A stretch of DNA of 64,000 nt from contig NZ_JAGSGD010000001.1 in NCBI RefSeq assembly GCF_016772415.1, forward strand, positions 620,001 to 684,000. The letters are read 5' to 3'. A program made the translations under genes and the position numbers. The stretch's first letter is position 1. Every line of letters starts with the position of its first letter. Under the pieces are notes generated by a model. The model saw only the letters and a program-made list of their open reading frames with translations. It did no database searches and was not told the DNA's origin. This document shows, one piece after another, positions 24,995-33,986 of this stretch. This stretch comes from Phenylobacterium glaciei. Its GTDB lineage: Bacteria > Pseudomonadota > Alphaproteobacteria > Caulobacterales > Caulobacteraceae.

Positions 24995-26806
24995 CTATGC
25001 GTTAACGCCCGGGACGGAATTGCGGCCACGCCGCGCCGCGCGCCGGCTGAAGCGCGCCGGATCAACCAGTTCGGAGAGGCTGGCCGGCAGGGGGGACGGC
25101 GCGCCCAGCGCCAGGGCCGCCACATGCTCGGCCAGCAGGGGGGCGAGGCTGAACCCCCGAGACCCGAAGCCGCCCAGCAGGAAGAGCCCCGGCTCGGCCC
25201 CCGGCGCCGCGCCCGCCAGGGGCAGGCGGTCGGCGGTGGTGGCGCGTATGGCGGCGCGGCCCTCCAGCGGCGTGTCGGCGATCCGCGCGGCGAGGCTTGG
25301 CAAGGCGGCGGCGAGGGCGGCGCGGTTGCGGTCGTGGTCGGCGGCCCGCAGGTCGGTCGCCACATCGTCGCGGTCGTGGGTGGCGCCAAACAGCAGGCCG
25401 TCGCGGGTCGGCAGGACATAGCCCCCCCAGGCCGCGGCCGGGGCTTGCTCGCCACCTATTGTCCAGCTGGCCTGGCCGCGCACGGGCCGGATCTCCGGTT
25501 CGGGCCACAGAGTCTGGTGGCCGGTGGCGAGGATCACCGCCTCAGCCTCCGCGATGGTCTCGCCCTGAGCGCCGATCAGGCGCCAGACGTCGTCCTGCCA
25601 GGTCACGGCCGCGACGGTGGCCCGCCTGACCTCGCCGCACCAGGCGGCGAGCACGGCCGCGGGTTCGACAACCAGGGCGCCGGTGAGATCCAGAGCGGCC
25701 GGCGCGGTTTCCCCCATCCGGGCCGTGATCGCCTCGGCGTCGCTGAGGATCAGGGCGCCGGGCTCGAAGAGGTCGGCGGCTGCGATCTTGGCGAACCGCG
25801 CCAGGTCCCGGTCGCCGTCGGCCAACTGCAGGACGCCCCGGGTCACGATCGCGCCTGGGACGCCGCCGTACAGAGTCACGGCGCGCGCGTAGGCCTGGGC
25901 GAACAGGGCGGCCAGGGGGCCGAGGGCGGCGTCCAGCCGGGGGGTCACCAGGGCGGCGGGGTTGCCCGACGCGCCGGCCCCGGGCTGATCGGCCTCGATC
26001 AGCAGCGGCTCGCCGCCGAGCGCTCGCAGGGCGCGGGCCGCGCTGACCCCGGCGATCCCCGCGCCGACGATGGCCACCCGCCGCGCGGGCGCCGGATCGG
26101 GTTCGCCGGGCAGGACGGCCTCCAGCCGCTCGCGCTTGCGGCCGTGGCCCGGGCGCTTCTCCACCGTGAAGCCCGCCGCCTGCAGGCCGCGCCGCACGGC
26201 GCCGGCCACGGTGAAGGTCGCCGCCCGTGCGCCGGGCGCCGAACGCGCCGCGACAAGGGCCAGCAGCGCCTCGTCCCACATGCCGGGATTGAGAGCCGGG
26301 GAGAAGCCGTCGAGGAACCAGGCGTCGGCCTGACCCTGCCAACCCTCCAGGGCCTGGTGGGCGTCCATCACCGCCAGGTCCAGGGTGGCGGAGACCTCCG
26401 GCAGGTCGATCCGGTGGAAACCCCGCGCCTGGCCTGGCCAGCGGTCGGTCAGCCACTTCGCGAGATCGGCCAGTTCCGGCCAGGCGTCCAGCGCCCGGCG
26501 GGCCTCGTCGGGACGGAGAGGGTGGGCCTCAAGGCTGAAGATGTGCAGATGGGCGCCGGGCTTGGCGCTCGTGCGCCACAGGTGCAGCAGAGCCAGGATG
26601 TTAAGGCCGGTGCCGAAGCCCAGTTCTCCCACGACGAACCGATCTCGGGCAGCCCAGGCCTGGGGCATGCCGCAGCCCGCCAGGAAGACGGCGCGCGACT
26701 CGGCCAGGCCATCCTCCGTGGAGAAATAGACATCTCCGTACAGCCGCGAGCGCGGCTGGCCGTCATCGGCCCAGACAAGCGGTGAAGGCGTGGTTGGATC
26801 GCTCAT
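24995..26806 (-). CDS. mnmC: Bifunctional tRNA wobble-uridine enzyme MnmC
   Basis: 603 residues from the ATG at 26806. N-terminal methyltransferase domain (MnmD): VVGELGFGTGLNIL (about 58-71) and AWFLDGFSPALNPGMW (about 163-178). C-terminal FAD domain (MnmC1): Rossmann loop VAIVGAGIAGVSAARAL (about 244-260), EADQPGAGASGNPAALVTPRLD and the closing LGGFGSRGFSLAPLLAEH. The FAD domain removes the carboxymethyl group from cmnm5(s2)U34 and the methyltransferase domain completes mnm5(s2)U34 of tRNA. An upstream TTG would add four residues but is not needed. Confidence 0.95.
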   Translation of the reverse strand: MSDPTTPSPLVWADDGQPRSRLYGDVYFSTEDGLAESRAVFLAGCGMPQAWAARDRFVVGELGFGTGLNILALLHLWRTSAKPGAHLHIFSLEAHPLRPDEARRALDAWPELADLAKWLTDRWPGQARGFHRIDLPEVSATLDLAVMDAHQALEGWQGQADAWFLDGFSPALNPGMWDEALLALVAARSAPGARAATFTVAGAVRRGLQAAGFTVEKRPGHGRKRERLEAVLPGEPDPAPARRVAIVGAGIAGVSAARALRALGGEPLLIEADQPGAGASGNPAALVTPRLDAALGPLAALFAQAYARAVTLYGGVPGAIVTRGVLQLADGDRDLARFAKIAAADLFEPGALILSDAEAITARMGETAPAALDLTGALVVEPAAVLAAWCGEVRRATVAAVTWQDDVWRLIGAQGETIAEAEAVILATGHQTLWPEPEIRPVRGQASWTIGGEQAPAAAWGGYVLPTRDGLLFGATHDRDDVATDLRAADHDRNRAALAAALPSLAARIADTPLEGRAAIRATTADRLPLAGAAPGAEPGLFLLGGFGSRGFSLAPLLAEHVAALALGAPSPLPASLSELVDPARFSRRAARRGRNSVPGVNA

Positions 26807-26820
26807 GGGACCGGGCAACG

Positions 26821-26852
26821 AAAAGGGCCGCCCCCGGATGGGGACGGCCCTT
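26821..26852 (-). terminator. Terminator of the first Ala-rich lipoprotein gene
   Basis: On the minus strand: AAGGGCCGTCCCC / GGGGGCGGCCCTT then TT. The same type of hairpin ends the paralogous gene at 27367. Confidence 0.8.
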
Positions 26853-26877
26853 CGTAAACGCAGATGCGTCGAGAAGC

Positions 26878-27174
<297 letters not shown>

Positions 27175-27311
27175 GTCCCAGATCCTTAGATAAGTTGTTG
27201 AAAGCACCCAACGAGGCGCCCCCCGACGGGAAGGCCCCAACAGAGGGGAATATGCCTGGGTTCTCGGTGAGGGCAAGGCTCAGCTTCACCAGAACTTGAT
27301 CAGGCGAAAAG

Positions 27312-27339
27312 AAAAGGACCGCCCCGAGGGACGGCCCTT
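27312..27339 (-). terminator. Terminator of the second Ala-rich lipoprotein gene
   Basis: On the minus strand: AAGGGCCGTCC / GGGCGGTCCTT with loop CTCG region, followed by TT. Confidence 0.8.
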
Positions 27340-27366
27340 CGTAGAACGCGGTGCGCTCGAGAAGTC

Positions 27367-27654
27367 TTACTTCTTCTCGGGAGCGGCCGGCGCCATGGCG
27401 GCGTCGGCGGCCGGGGCGGCGGCGGCGGGAGCCATCGCAGCGTCGGCGGCCGGAGCAGCGGCAGCGGCGTCGGTCGAAGCGGCGGCGGCGGCGTCCGTGG
27501 CGGTGGCGGCGGCGTCGGTCGCGGTGGCGGCGGCGTCGGTCGCTTCAGCAGCGGCGGCGTCGGCCTTTTCAGCGGGCTTGCCGCAGGCGGCGACGGAGAG
27601 GGCGGCGACGGCGGCGCCGGCGACGAGGAGCTTGCGAAGGAGTTCGGAGGTCAT
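27367..27654 (-). CDS. Alanine-rich predicted lipoprotein, copy 2
   Basis: 95 residues. Starts MTSELLRKLLVAGAAVAALS then VAAC, a good lipobox, followed by GKPAEKADAAAAEATD and repeats of DAAATAT and DAAMAPAA, ending APEKK. N-terminus parallels copy 1 (MTSIIRKLLVASVAVAALS). Upstream sequence (27690-27830) is AT-rich with a likely promoter. Role unknown; both genes probably encode anchored alanine-rich helices in the cell envelope. Confidence 0.72.
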   Translation of the reverse strand: MTSELLRKLLVAGAAVAALSVAACGKPAEKADAAAAEATDAAATATDAAATATDAAAAASTDAAAAAPAADAAMAPAAAAPAADAAMAPAAPEKK

Positions 27655-27907
27655 GCTGGTCCCCTAGGAAACGGAGTGAAGACGCGCCCGACTCGCCCCC
27701 GGATGGGAACGTCGCAAGCGCGAGAGACGAATATGCCGTGGTTCGCGCCGAGGGCAAGACTTTAATTCACGCTCTCGTGATCACTTTTCACCACCAAGCC
27801 CTCAACCTCTTGAAATTCCCCAATTTGGCGATCACGGCTCGCGTGAAGGCTTCGGTGTGGCCGGGCCCGTTTCAGCCGCTATATGGAGCCGTCGGAGGAG
27901 AACACCC

Positions 27908-28798
27908 ATGACTGTTGCGGTCGCGCGCGAGCCTCGCGCAGTGCGGATCAACCTGCCCAGCCGGGGCGGAGAGATGTCGGCGCTGGAGTTCGGGCCCGCC
28001 GAGCGGCCGGTGGATATCGTCTTCACCCACGCCAACGGGTTCAATGCACGCACCTATGCCAGTCTCCTCGCCCCCCTGGCCGCCGACTTCCACATCCTGG
28101 CCATCGACCAGCGCGGTCATGGCCGTTCGGGCCTGACGCCGGACATCGAGGGGCGCACCTCCTGGTACGGCCTGCGAGACGACCTGTTGGCCCTGCTGGA
28201 GGCGCTGGACCTGAAGAATGTGGTGCTCGCCGGCCACTCCATGGGCGGCACCGCCAGCATCCTGGCCAGCGCCGAGGCGCCGCAACGGGTCAGGAGCCTG
28301 GTGATGTTCGACCCCGTTGTCCTGTCGCCTGAGGCGATCACCGCCAATACGGGCGGCGGACCGATCGAATCGCCGTTGGTCCAGGGCGCCCTGCGCCGCC
28401 GGGCGGTGTTCCCCAGCCGCGCGGCGGTCATCGAGGCCTATACGGGCCGCGGCGCCTTCAAGAGCTGGACGCCGGCCATGCTGGCCGACTACGTCGCCGA
28501 CGGCTTCCGCGAGCGCCCCGACGGCGAGGTGGAGCTGACCTGCGCGCCGGAGTGGGAGGCCTCCAACTTCACCTCCCAGGCCCACGACACCTGGGACGCC
28601 TTCGCCCGGTCGACGGCGCCCATCACCATCTTCCGCGCCGAGAATGGCTCCACCTGCCGGGTGGAGGGCCATGAGGCGGAGCTCACCGCCTCGGGCCGGA
28701 TCACCCTGCAGACCGTGCCGGGGACAACCCACTTCCTGCCCATGGAGCGGCCCGAGGTGGTGGAGACCGCGCTCAGGACCGCGGCGTCAAAGCCTTAG
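27908..28798 (+). CDS. Alpha/beta hydrolase
   Basis: 296 residues from the ATG at 27908, which has GGAGGAG 7 bases upstream. Fold motifs: THANGFNARTY (oxyanion region, about 43-53), DQRGHGRSG (about 73-81), nucleophile elbow GHSMGG (about 113-118), and the catalytic His in PGTTHFLPMERPE near the end. A Ser nucleophile indicates esterase, lipase or C-C hydrolase chemistry, substrate unknown. Its 3' end overlaps the convergent thioesterase gene by 12 bases. Confidence 0.85.
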   Translation: MTVAVAREPRAVRINLPSRGGEMSALEFGPAERPVDIVFTHANGFNARTYASLLAPLAADFHILAIDQRGHGRSGLTPDIEGRTSWYGLRDDLLALLEALDLKNVVLAGHSMGGTASILASAEAPQRVRSLVMFDPVVLSPEAITANTGGGPIESPLVQGALRRRAVFPSRAAVIEAYTGRGAFKSWTPAMLADYVADGFRERPDGEVELTCAPEWEASNFTSQAHDTWDAFARSTAPITIFRAENGSTCRVEGHEAELTASGRITLQTVPGTTHFLPMERPEVVETALRTAASKP

Positions 28799-29707
28799 GC
28801 CGGGGGTGAGCTGGGCGCGGTAGGCCTCCTGGGCCGCCGCGCTGATGTCCACCACCTTGCGGGCGTCGAGGTCGAAGCTGATCACCACGGCCTCGGCGCT
28901 GCACCAAGGCCGGCCGCTGACCGGGTCCACCATCCAGTGCATCACGCGGCGGGTGCGCGGCTCGACCGCGGCGAATCCGGACCGTAGCTCGATGGAGTCC
29001 CCGGCCCGCGGCCAGCCCAGGTGCAGGACCCGGTATTCCAGAACCGCCCCACCGATGTTTGCAGGGGCCGCGCCGGGCAGGGGCTCCGGCCCAGGCCGGG
29101 TCTCGCCGAACAGCCGGTTCACCCCGTCCGACACCCGGCCGATGAACACCTCGCCTCTCATCCGGCCGAACACGTCGCACTCCGCAGGGGCGATTACCCC
29201 CAGGCCGATGCGGGTCAGGTTCAGCTCCAGGGCCTTGGCGTGGCTGGCCATGGCGTCGACCGGCGACAGGTCGAGCCCCCGCGCGGCGGCGAAGGTCGGG
29301 ACCTCGACCAGCAGGGCCTGCGCCGCTTCCCGGATGCGGGCGGGCCAGGGGAAGGGACGCAGGTCGGCGCTGGTGACGTGGGAGACCACCACCTGGAAGC
29401 TGGCGGCGGGCTCGCCCGACAGGTGACGGATCACCAGCAGCAGGCGGGCGTCGGTCTCGCCGATCTCCACCACCCCGCCGGTCATGATCAGGCCGGCTCC
29501 GGCCCGGGCCTCGCGCAGGAAGCGGATATGCTGCTCTCGAACCACCAGGGTCGACTCGGTCCCGGCGGTGAAGGCGCGCGGCATGCCCAGCCGCGCGGCC
29601 AGGCCGGCGAGCCCCTCGAAGGACTTGGCCACCCAGAACCGGACGTTCAGGTGCCCCATCTCGTCGCATTCCCAGGTGTTGACCCCGCCGCCCCAGACCT
29701 CGATCAC
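28787..29707 (-). CDS. Double hotdog thioesterase-like protein
   Basis: 306 residues, GTG start. Two hotdog halves are seen: the first begins WECDEMGHLNVRFWVAKSFEGL (about 13-34), containing the Asp/Asn-x-x-GHLN pattern of acyl-CoA thioesterases; the second begins near 180 with CDVFGRMRGEVFIGRVSDGVNRLFGE. The fold hydrolyses acyl-CoA or acyl-ACP thioesters. No fatty-acid operon surrounds it and the two genes overlap tail to tail, so their expression may interfere. Confidence 0.72.
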   Translation of the reverse strand: MIEVWGGGVNTWECDEMGHLNVRFWVAKSFEGLAGLAARLGMPRAFTAGTESTLVVREQHIRFLREARAGAGLIMTGGVVEIGETDARLLLVIRHLSGEPAASFQVVVSHVTSADLRPFPWPARIREAAQALLVEVPTFAAARGLDLSPVDAMASHAKALELNLTRIGLGVIAPAECDVFGRMRGEVFIGRVSDGVNRLFGETRPGPEPLPGAAPANIGGAVLEYRVLHLGWPRAGDSIELRSGFAAVEPRTRRVMHWMVDPVSGRPWCSAEAVVISFDLDARKVVDISAAAQEAYRAQLTPGLRL

Positions 29708-29873
29708 GCGTCCATCCCTTGCTTACCGGCGGCGAACTTATGGGAGGCGCCCTGTAACCAACAGGGGGTGGGCGACGAATTCCCCATTACGCTCAAGCTC
29801 TCGGGGTCGTCGCGCGCATCTCGCCGACGTGTCGGCCCTGTGCGAAGCTGAAGGCTGCAGGGAGGAACGCCAT

Positions 29874-30686
29874 ATGCCGCCGACGATGAAGGTGCTGGTC
29901 TACCGCCACAGCGTGGTCACCCGGGTGACCCACTGGATCAATGTCGTGTCCCTGACCCTGCTGCTGATGAGCGGCCTGCAGATCTTCAACGCCCACCCGG
30001 CCCTCTACTGGGGCAAGAAATCCACCTTCGCCGAACCTTGGGTCTCGATGACCTCGCAAGAGCGCGGCGACCGGATGATCGGCCTGACCAAGGTGGGTCC
30101 GCTGACCCTGGAGACCACCGGCCTGTTCGGGTTTTCCGGCGGTGAGAAGCGTGGCTTTCCCGCCTGGGCCACGGCGCCCAACTACCGCAGCCTGGCCGAC
30201 GGGCGGCACTGGCACTTCTTCTTCGCCTGGCTCTTCGTGCTGAACGGCCTGGTCTATCTGTCGGCCAATACGCTCAGCGGCCATATCCGACGCGACCTGG
30301 TGCCCACCAAGGACGACTTGGCGCCGCGCAATCTCTGGCACGAGATCATCACCCACGCCCGGCTGCAGTTCCCGAAAGGCGAGGAGGCGCGGTCCTACAA
30401 CGCCCTGCAGAAGCTGGCCTATGGCGGCATCGTGCTGATCATCCTGCCGCTGATGGTGCTGACGGGACTGACCATGTCGCCGGCCGTCGACGCGGGCCAG
30501 CCCTGGCTGCCGGCGGTGTTCGGCGGGCGACAGTCGGCGCGCACCCTCCACTTCATCTGCGCAGGCCTGATCACGGCCTTCGTCCTGGTTCACCTCGCCA
30601 TGGTCCTGCTGTCAGGGGTCTGGAACAACCTGCGGTCCATGATCACCGGCCGTTACGCCATAGACGTCGAAGGAGACGCCCAATGA
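29874..30686 (+). CDS. Membrane cytochrome b (Ni/Fe-hydrogenase b-type subunit family)
   Basis: 270 residues, ATG at 29874 after GGGAGGAA. Four membrane helices with histidines placed as heme b ligands: YRHSVVTRVTHWINVVSL (about 10-27), GRHWHFFFAWLFVLNG (about 110-125), LAYGGIVLIILPLMVLTG and RTLHFICAGLITAFVLVHLAM. It would carry electrons between the quinone pool and the molybdoenzyme encoded next, whose ATG overlaps this stop by four bases. Same two-gene plan as YedY/YedZ-like or sulfite-oxidase-like systems. Confidence 0.85.
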   Translation: MPPTMKVLVYRHSVVTRVTHWINVVSLTLLLMSGLQIFNAHPALYWGKKSTFAEPWVSMTSQERGDRMIGLTKVGPLTLETTGLFGFSGGEKRGFPAWATAPNYRSLADGRHWHFFFAWLFVLNGLVYLSANTLSGHIRRDLVPTKDDLAPRNLWHEIITHARLQFPKGEEARSYNALQKLAYGGIVLIILPLMVLTGLTMSPAVDAGQPWLPAVFGGRQSARTLHFICAGLITAFVLVHLAMVLLSGVWNNLRSMITGRYAIDVEGDAQ

Positions 30687-31453
30687 GCGCCGACACCCGC
30701 CGCGGATGGCTGAAGGGCGTGGCCGCCGGGGCCGCGGGCCTCTGGCTGACGGCCTGCAACAAGGTCAACGACAACAGCCATGTCCAGGCCACCCTGCAGA
30801 GCGCCGAGGGCCTGACGCGGCGCGCCCAACGCCTGCTGATCAGCCGCAAGGCCCTGGCCCAGGAGTTCACCGAGGCCGATATCTCCCGCGACTTCCGCGC
30901 CAACGGCTCCATCAGTCCGGGCGATCCGGAATACCGCAAGCTGCTGACCAGCGGCTTCGCTGACTATCGGCTGGTGGTGGACGGCCTCGTGGACAGGCCG
31001 CTCTCCCTCGACCTCGCCCAGATCCACGCCCTGAAATCCCGCACCCAGATCACCCGCCACGACTGCGTCGAGGGCTGGTCCAGCATCGGCAAGTGGAAGG
31101 GCGCGCGCCTGGGCCCCCTGCTGGACATGGCCGGCCTGAAGGAGGGCGCCCGATACATCGTCTTCCACTGCGCCGACAGTCTGGGCGGCGGTGGTCCCAC
31201 CGGGCGGTATTACGAAAGCATCGACCTGATCGACGCCTACCACCCGCAGACCATCATGGCCTACGAGATGAACGGCGCCGTCCTGCCCGTGGCCCACGGT
31301 GCGCCCCTGCGGCTGCGGGTCGAACGGCATCTCGGCTATAAACACGCCAAGTACGTCATGCGCATCGAGGCGGTCGCCGACTTCGCCCACCTGGGCGCGG
31401 GCAAGGGCGGCTTCTGGGAAGACCGCGGTTACGAGTGGTACGCGGGGATCTGA
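30683..31453 (+). CDS. Tat-exported molybdopterin-dependent oxidoreductase (sulfite oxidase fold)
   Basis: 256 residues. The N-terminus holds a twin-arginine motif (TRRGWLKG) followed by a hydrophobic stretch and LTAC, so the protein may be both Tat-exported and lipid-anchored. The oxidoreductase molybdopterin-binding domain shows the Mo-ligand cysteine in TRHDCVEGWSSIGKWKG, then CADSLGGGGPTGRYYESID and GAPLRLRVERHLGYKHAKYVMRIE split here as GAPLRLRVERHLG and YKHAKYVMRIE. The substrate is unknown. Translation is coupled to the upstream cytochrome b gene. Confidence 0.88.
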   Translation: MSADTRRGWLKGVAAGAAGLWLTACNKVNDNSHVQATLQSAEGLTRRAQRLLISRKALAQEFTEADISRDFRANGSISPGDPEYRKLLTSGFADYRLVVDGLVDRPLSLDLAQIHALKSRTQITRHDCVEGWSSIGKWKGARLGPLLDMAGLKEGARYIVFHCADSLGGGGPTGRYYESIDLIDAYHPQTIMAYEMNGAVLPVAHGAPLRLRVERHLGYKHAKYVMRIEAVADFAHLGAGKGGFWEDRGYEWYAGI

Positions 31454-31460
31454 CCTCGCC

Positions 31461-32291
31461 TTACCACGGGGTCTTGGCGGTTTGCTCCGCCTCGGCCTTG
31501 CACATGGCCGCATCCGGCGTCGCGCCGGTCTTGCGCAGGGCCTCGAGTTCGGCCCGCACGCCCTCCATGTCGGCGCGGAAGGTCGGATTGCCGCGCCAGG
31601 TGGCCAGCAGGGCGCCGCCATTGGTCCGGCCGGCTTCGATGGCGCTGACGCTGTGGACGCCGCAGACCACCCGGCTCTCCCCGAAGGCGCGGCCGCGCAC
31701 CAGGATCGGGGTGGCGCGGTCAGGCGCCATCTCCGCCAGGAACAAGGCCACGGCCCAGCCCCATGTGGCGTGGCCCGAGGGATAGTCGGGGCTGGCGGCC
31801 AGGGAGTCGCTCTTGGGCGTGCAGATGTTGCCGTCCCCGGCGATGATGTAGGGCCGCTGGCGCTTGAAGACGTCCTTGACGGCGGAGACCTCGCGGCTGG
31901 CGTCGATTCCCATCTTCGACAGCATGGCCATCAGCTTGGGCGTGGCCTCCGGCGACATCGGCGTCCCCACCGCGCAGCTGAAGTCCTTCAGCATGTTGGC
32001 GGGCAGGGACGGCACGTCGTTCTGGGCCAGCGACCAGCGCGGACCGCCCTCCAGGGCGCGGGTGGCCTTGAACACCGCCTGGTCCTGGGCCTCCCGGGCA
32101 GAGCCGGAGGCGGGCGCGGGCGGCAGGATGAGTGCCGCGTCCGGCCAGGTCTGGGGGTTCAGGTAGCCGGACGGCAGGGGCCTGGGGGCGGGCGCGGAGA
32201 CGGCCGCCGGCGCGGGGGCGGGCTGGGCGATGGCGACGCCCGTGGCGGCCAGGACGGCCGTCAGGCTCAGTCCGATCAATATGCGCTGCAT
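31461..32291 (-). CDS. Class A acid phosphatase (PAP2 fold), periplasmic
   Basis: 276 residues with a signal peptide (LIGLSLTAVLAATGVAIAQ) and a Pro/Ala linker. PAP2 motifs: KRQRPY (about 143-148), PSGHATWGW (about 170-178) and SRVVCGVHSVSAIEAGR (about 207-223). In the last motif the residue four after the catalytic His, normally Asp in PhoN enzymes, is Ala, with a Glu two places later; this is a recurrent variant in alphaproteobacterial members. It should remove phosphate from phosphomonoesters in the periplasm. It is convergent with the molybdoenzyme gene. Confidence 0.83.
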   Translation of the reverse strand: MQRILIGLSLTAVLAATGVAIAQPAPAPAAVSAPAPRPLPSGYLNPQTWPDAALILPPAPASGSAREAQDQAVFKATRALEGGPRWSLAQNDVPSLPANMLKDFSCAVGTPMSPEATPKLMAMLSKMGIDASREVSAVKDVFKRQRPYIIAGDGNICTPKSDSLAASPDYPSGHATWGWAVALFLAEMAPDRATPILVRGRAFGESRVVCGVHSVSAIEAGRTNGGALLATWRGNPTFRADMEGVRAELEALRKTGATPDAAMCKAEAEQTAKTPW

Positions 32292-32420
32292 TTCCGGTCC
32301 CTCATGTGTCGACCATCATGTGCATACCCAATGACGGCGCAATGTCGAAGCCTGAGGCGCTTCTGGAAGTGCGTCGCCCGGGCGTCCTGGGGTAGGGTCG
32401 GAGAAACGTAAGGCCGACAG

Positions 32421-32780
32421 GTGGATCCGCTTCCGACCCCAGCCCCGCCCTCCGAGGTGGCCAATCCGCCGCGCGAGACGGCGCCGCGCAGGCTTGCGCT
32501 GATGCGCGCGCGGGCAGAACTGCTGCGCTGGCGGATCGTACCGCGGGTGCGAAAGCCCGGTCAGCGGCGGCGGCTCAGCCCCTGGCTACCGTTGCTCCCC
32601 GTCCTGGTTCTGCTGTCGCCGGCCCTGCTGCTGGCGGCCGGGATCGCGATCTTCCTGCCCCCGCCCTTCCGCCTCAATCCGGCGACGCTCATGGTGAACA
32701 TGGGCCGGGTGATGATGGCCCTGAGCGGCGTGGGGTCCGACGAGCGCGCGCCGCCGGGAATAGGCGACCAGCGGCCGTGA
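32421..32780 (+). CDS. Small protein with one membrane segment, unknown
   Basis: 119 residues, GTG start at 32421. A basic N-terminal half (about 24-52, RRLALMRARAELLRWR, PRVRKPGQRRR) is followed by a hydrophobic stretch (about 54-80, WLPLLPVLVLLSPALLLAAG) and a short tail. Positive-inside logic places the N-terminus in the cytoplasm. I recognise no family. It stands between divergent phosphatase and convergent deoxyhypusine-synthase-like genes; codon use is normal, which supports that it is real. Confidence 0.5.
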   Translation: MDPLPTPAPPSEVANPPRETAPRRLALMRARAELLRWRIVPRVRKPGQRRRLSPWLPLLPVLVLLSPALLLAAGIAIFLPPPFRLNPATLMVNMGRVMMALSGVGSDERAPPGIGDQRP

Positions 32781-32819
32781 CGGCCGTCACCGCGCGCGCG
32801 ACGACGGCCGATCTTGGTC

Positions 32820-33890
32820 TTACTTCGCGATCTTCTCGAAGAGCTTGGCCCAGCGGGGCTTGGTGCGGGTCTTCCAGGCGCCCCGGTGCCAGGCGTCGGA
32901 CGCGATCAGCGGCACCACGGTGCTGGCCTCGGCGAACACCATCTGTTCCCAGGTGACGTCGACCTTGCCCCAGGAGCAGGCCTCCTTGAGCGTCGAGGAC
33001 GAGCAGGCCCCGTCGCGCACGTCGGCCACCGTGATCTGGATGGCGTACTTGTGCATGTCGACCTCGTGGCCGAGGATTTCGGCGCAGACCACGGTGTCCT
33101 GGGCGAAGTTCTTGGGGACGCCGCCGCCCACCATGAACAGGCCGGTGGTGCCGGCCGCGATCTTCACATCGGTCAGCTCCCGGAAGTCGGCCACGGAGTC
33201 GATGGTCAGGTAGGGCTTGCCCGCCTTCATGTTCTCCACCTGGTGCTTCACCAGGCCAAAGCCGGCGGAAGAGTCGGTGAAGGCCGGGCAGAAGATCGGA
33301 ATGTCCAGCTCATAGGCCGTCTCGATCAGCGAGCCCTTCTTCTTGGCGTTGCCGTCGGCCAGCCACTTGCCCATCTCCCAGATGAACTCACGGCTGGAAT
33401 AGGGGCGCGGCTCCAGCATGTTGCAGAGCTGGAAGATCACCTCGTCGCAGTTCTGGAGCTCTTCCTCGTCGATATAGGTGTCGTAGATCCGGTCGATATA
33501 GAGGGCGCGCAGGTCGCGGTCGTCGACCGGATCCTGGGGCTTGGACTGGTAGTGCTTGAAGCCCAGGGCCTCGAAGAAATCCATGTCGACGATCGAGGCG
33601 CCGGTGGAGACCACGCAGTCGATCAGGCCGAACTTCAGCATGTCCCGGTAGATGTGCATGCAGCCGCCGGCGCTGGTGGAGCCGGCCAGCGTCAGCCAGG
33701 TCGAGCAGCCCTCGTCTTCCAGGGCCATGGTCAGGATGTCGGCGGCGCGCGCGGTGTCGCGGCTGGTGAAGCTCATCTGCCGCATCGAGTCGATGATCGG
33801 GCGGGCGTCGTACTGGTCGATGGCCACGTGCTCGACGGTGGTCGAGAGCAGCTCGGCCTTGCGGTTCGTGTTCTGAACGTCAGCGTTCAT
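32820..33890 (-). CDS. Deoxyhypusine synthase-family protein (probable homospermidine synthase-type)
   Basis: 356 residues of the deoxyhypusine synthase fold: STSAGGCMHIYRDML, DCVVSTGASIVDMDFFEALG, CPAFTDSSAGFG, and the catalytic lysine in CSWGKVDV (human enzyme Lys329 position) followed by AEASTVVPLIASDAW. Bacteria have no eIF5A, so the enzyme should use a free polyamine as acceptor, making homospermidine or a related product from putrescine and spermidine with NAD+. The neighbouring decarboxylase supplies putrescine or an analogue. Both genes read in the same direction with 96 bases between them. Confidence 0.85.
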   Translation of the reverse strand: MNADVQNTNRKAELLSTTVEHVAIDQYDARPIIDSMRQMSFTSRDTARAADILTMALEDEGCSTWLTLAGSTSAGGCMHIYRDMLKFGLIDCVVSTGASIVDMDFFEALGFKHYQSKPQDPVDDRDLRALYIDRIYDTYIDEEELQNCDEVIFQLCNMLEPRPYSSREFIWEMGKWLADGNAKKKGSLIETAYELDIPIFCPAFTDSSAGFGLVKHQVENMKAGKPYLTIDSVADFRELTDVKIAAGTTGLFMVGGGVPKNFAQDTVVCAEILGHEVDMHKYAIQITVADVRDGACSSSTLKEACSWGKVDVTWEQMVFAEASTVVPLIASDAWHRGAWKTRTKPRWAKLFEKIAK

Positions 33891-33986
33891 TCTCTTGATC
33901 CTTGAGAGTTTGAGCGCCCGTCCATGGAGAAGGGGCCCAGCCGGGACGGAGCGACCGGCTGGACCATCAACACGTAAACGCGACAG

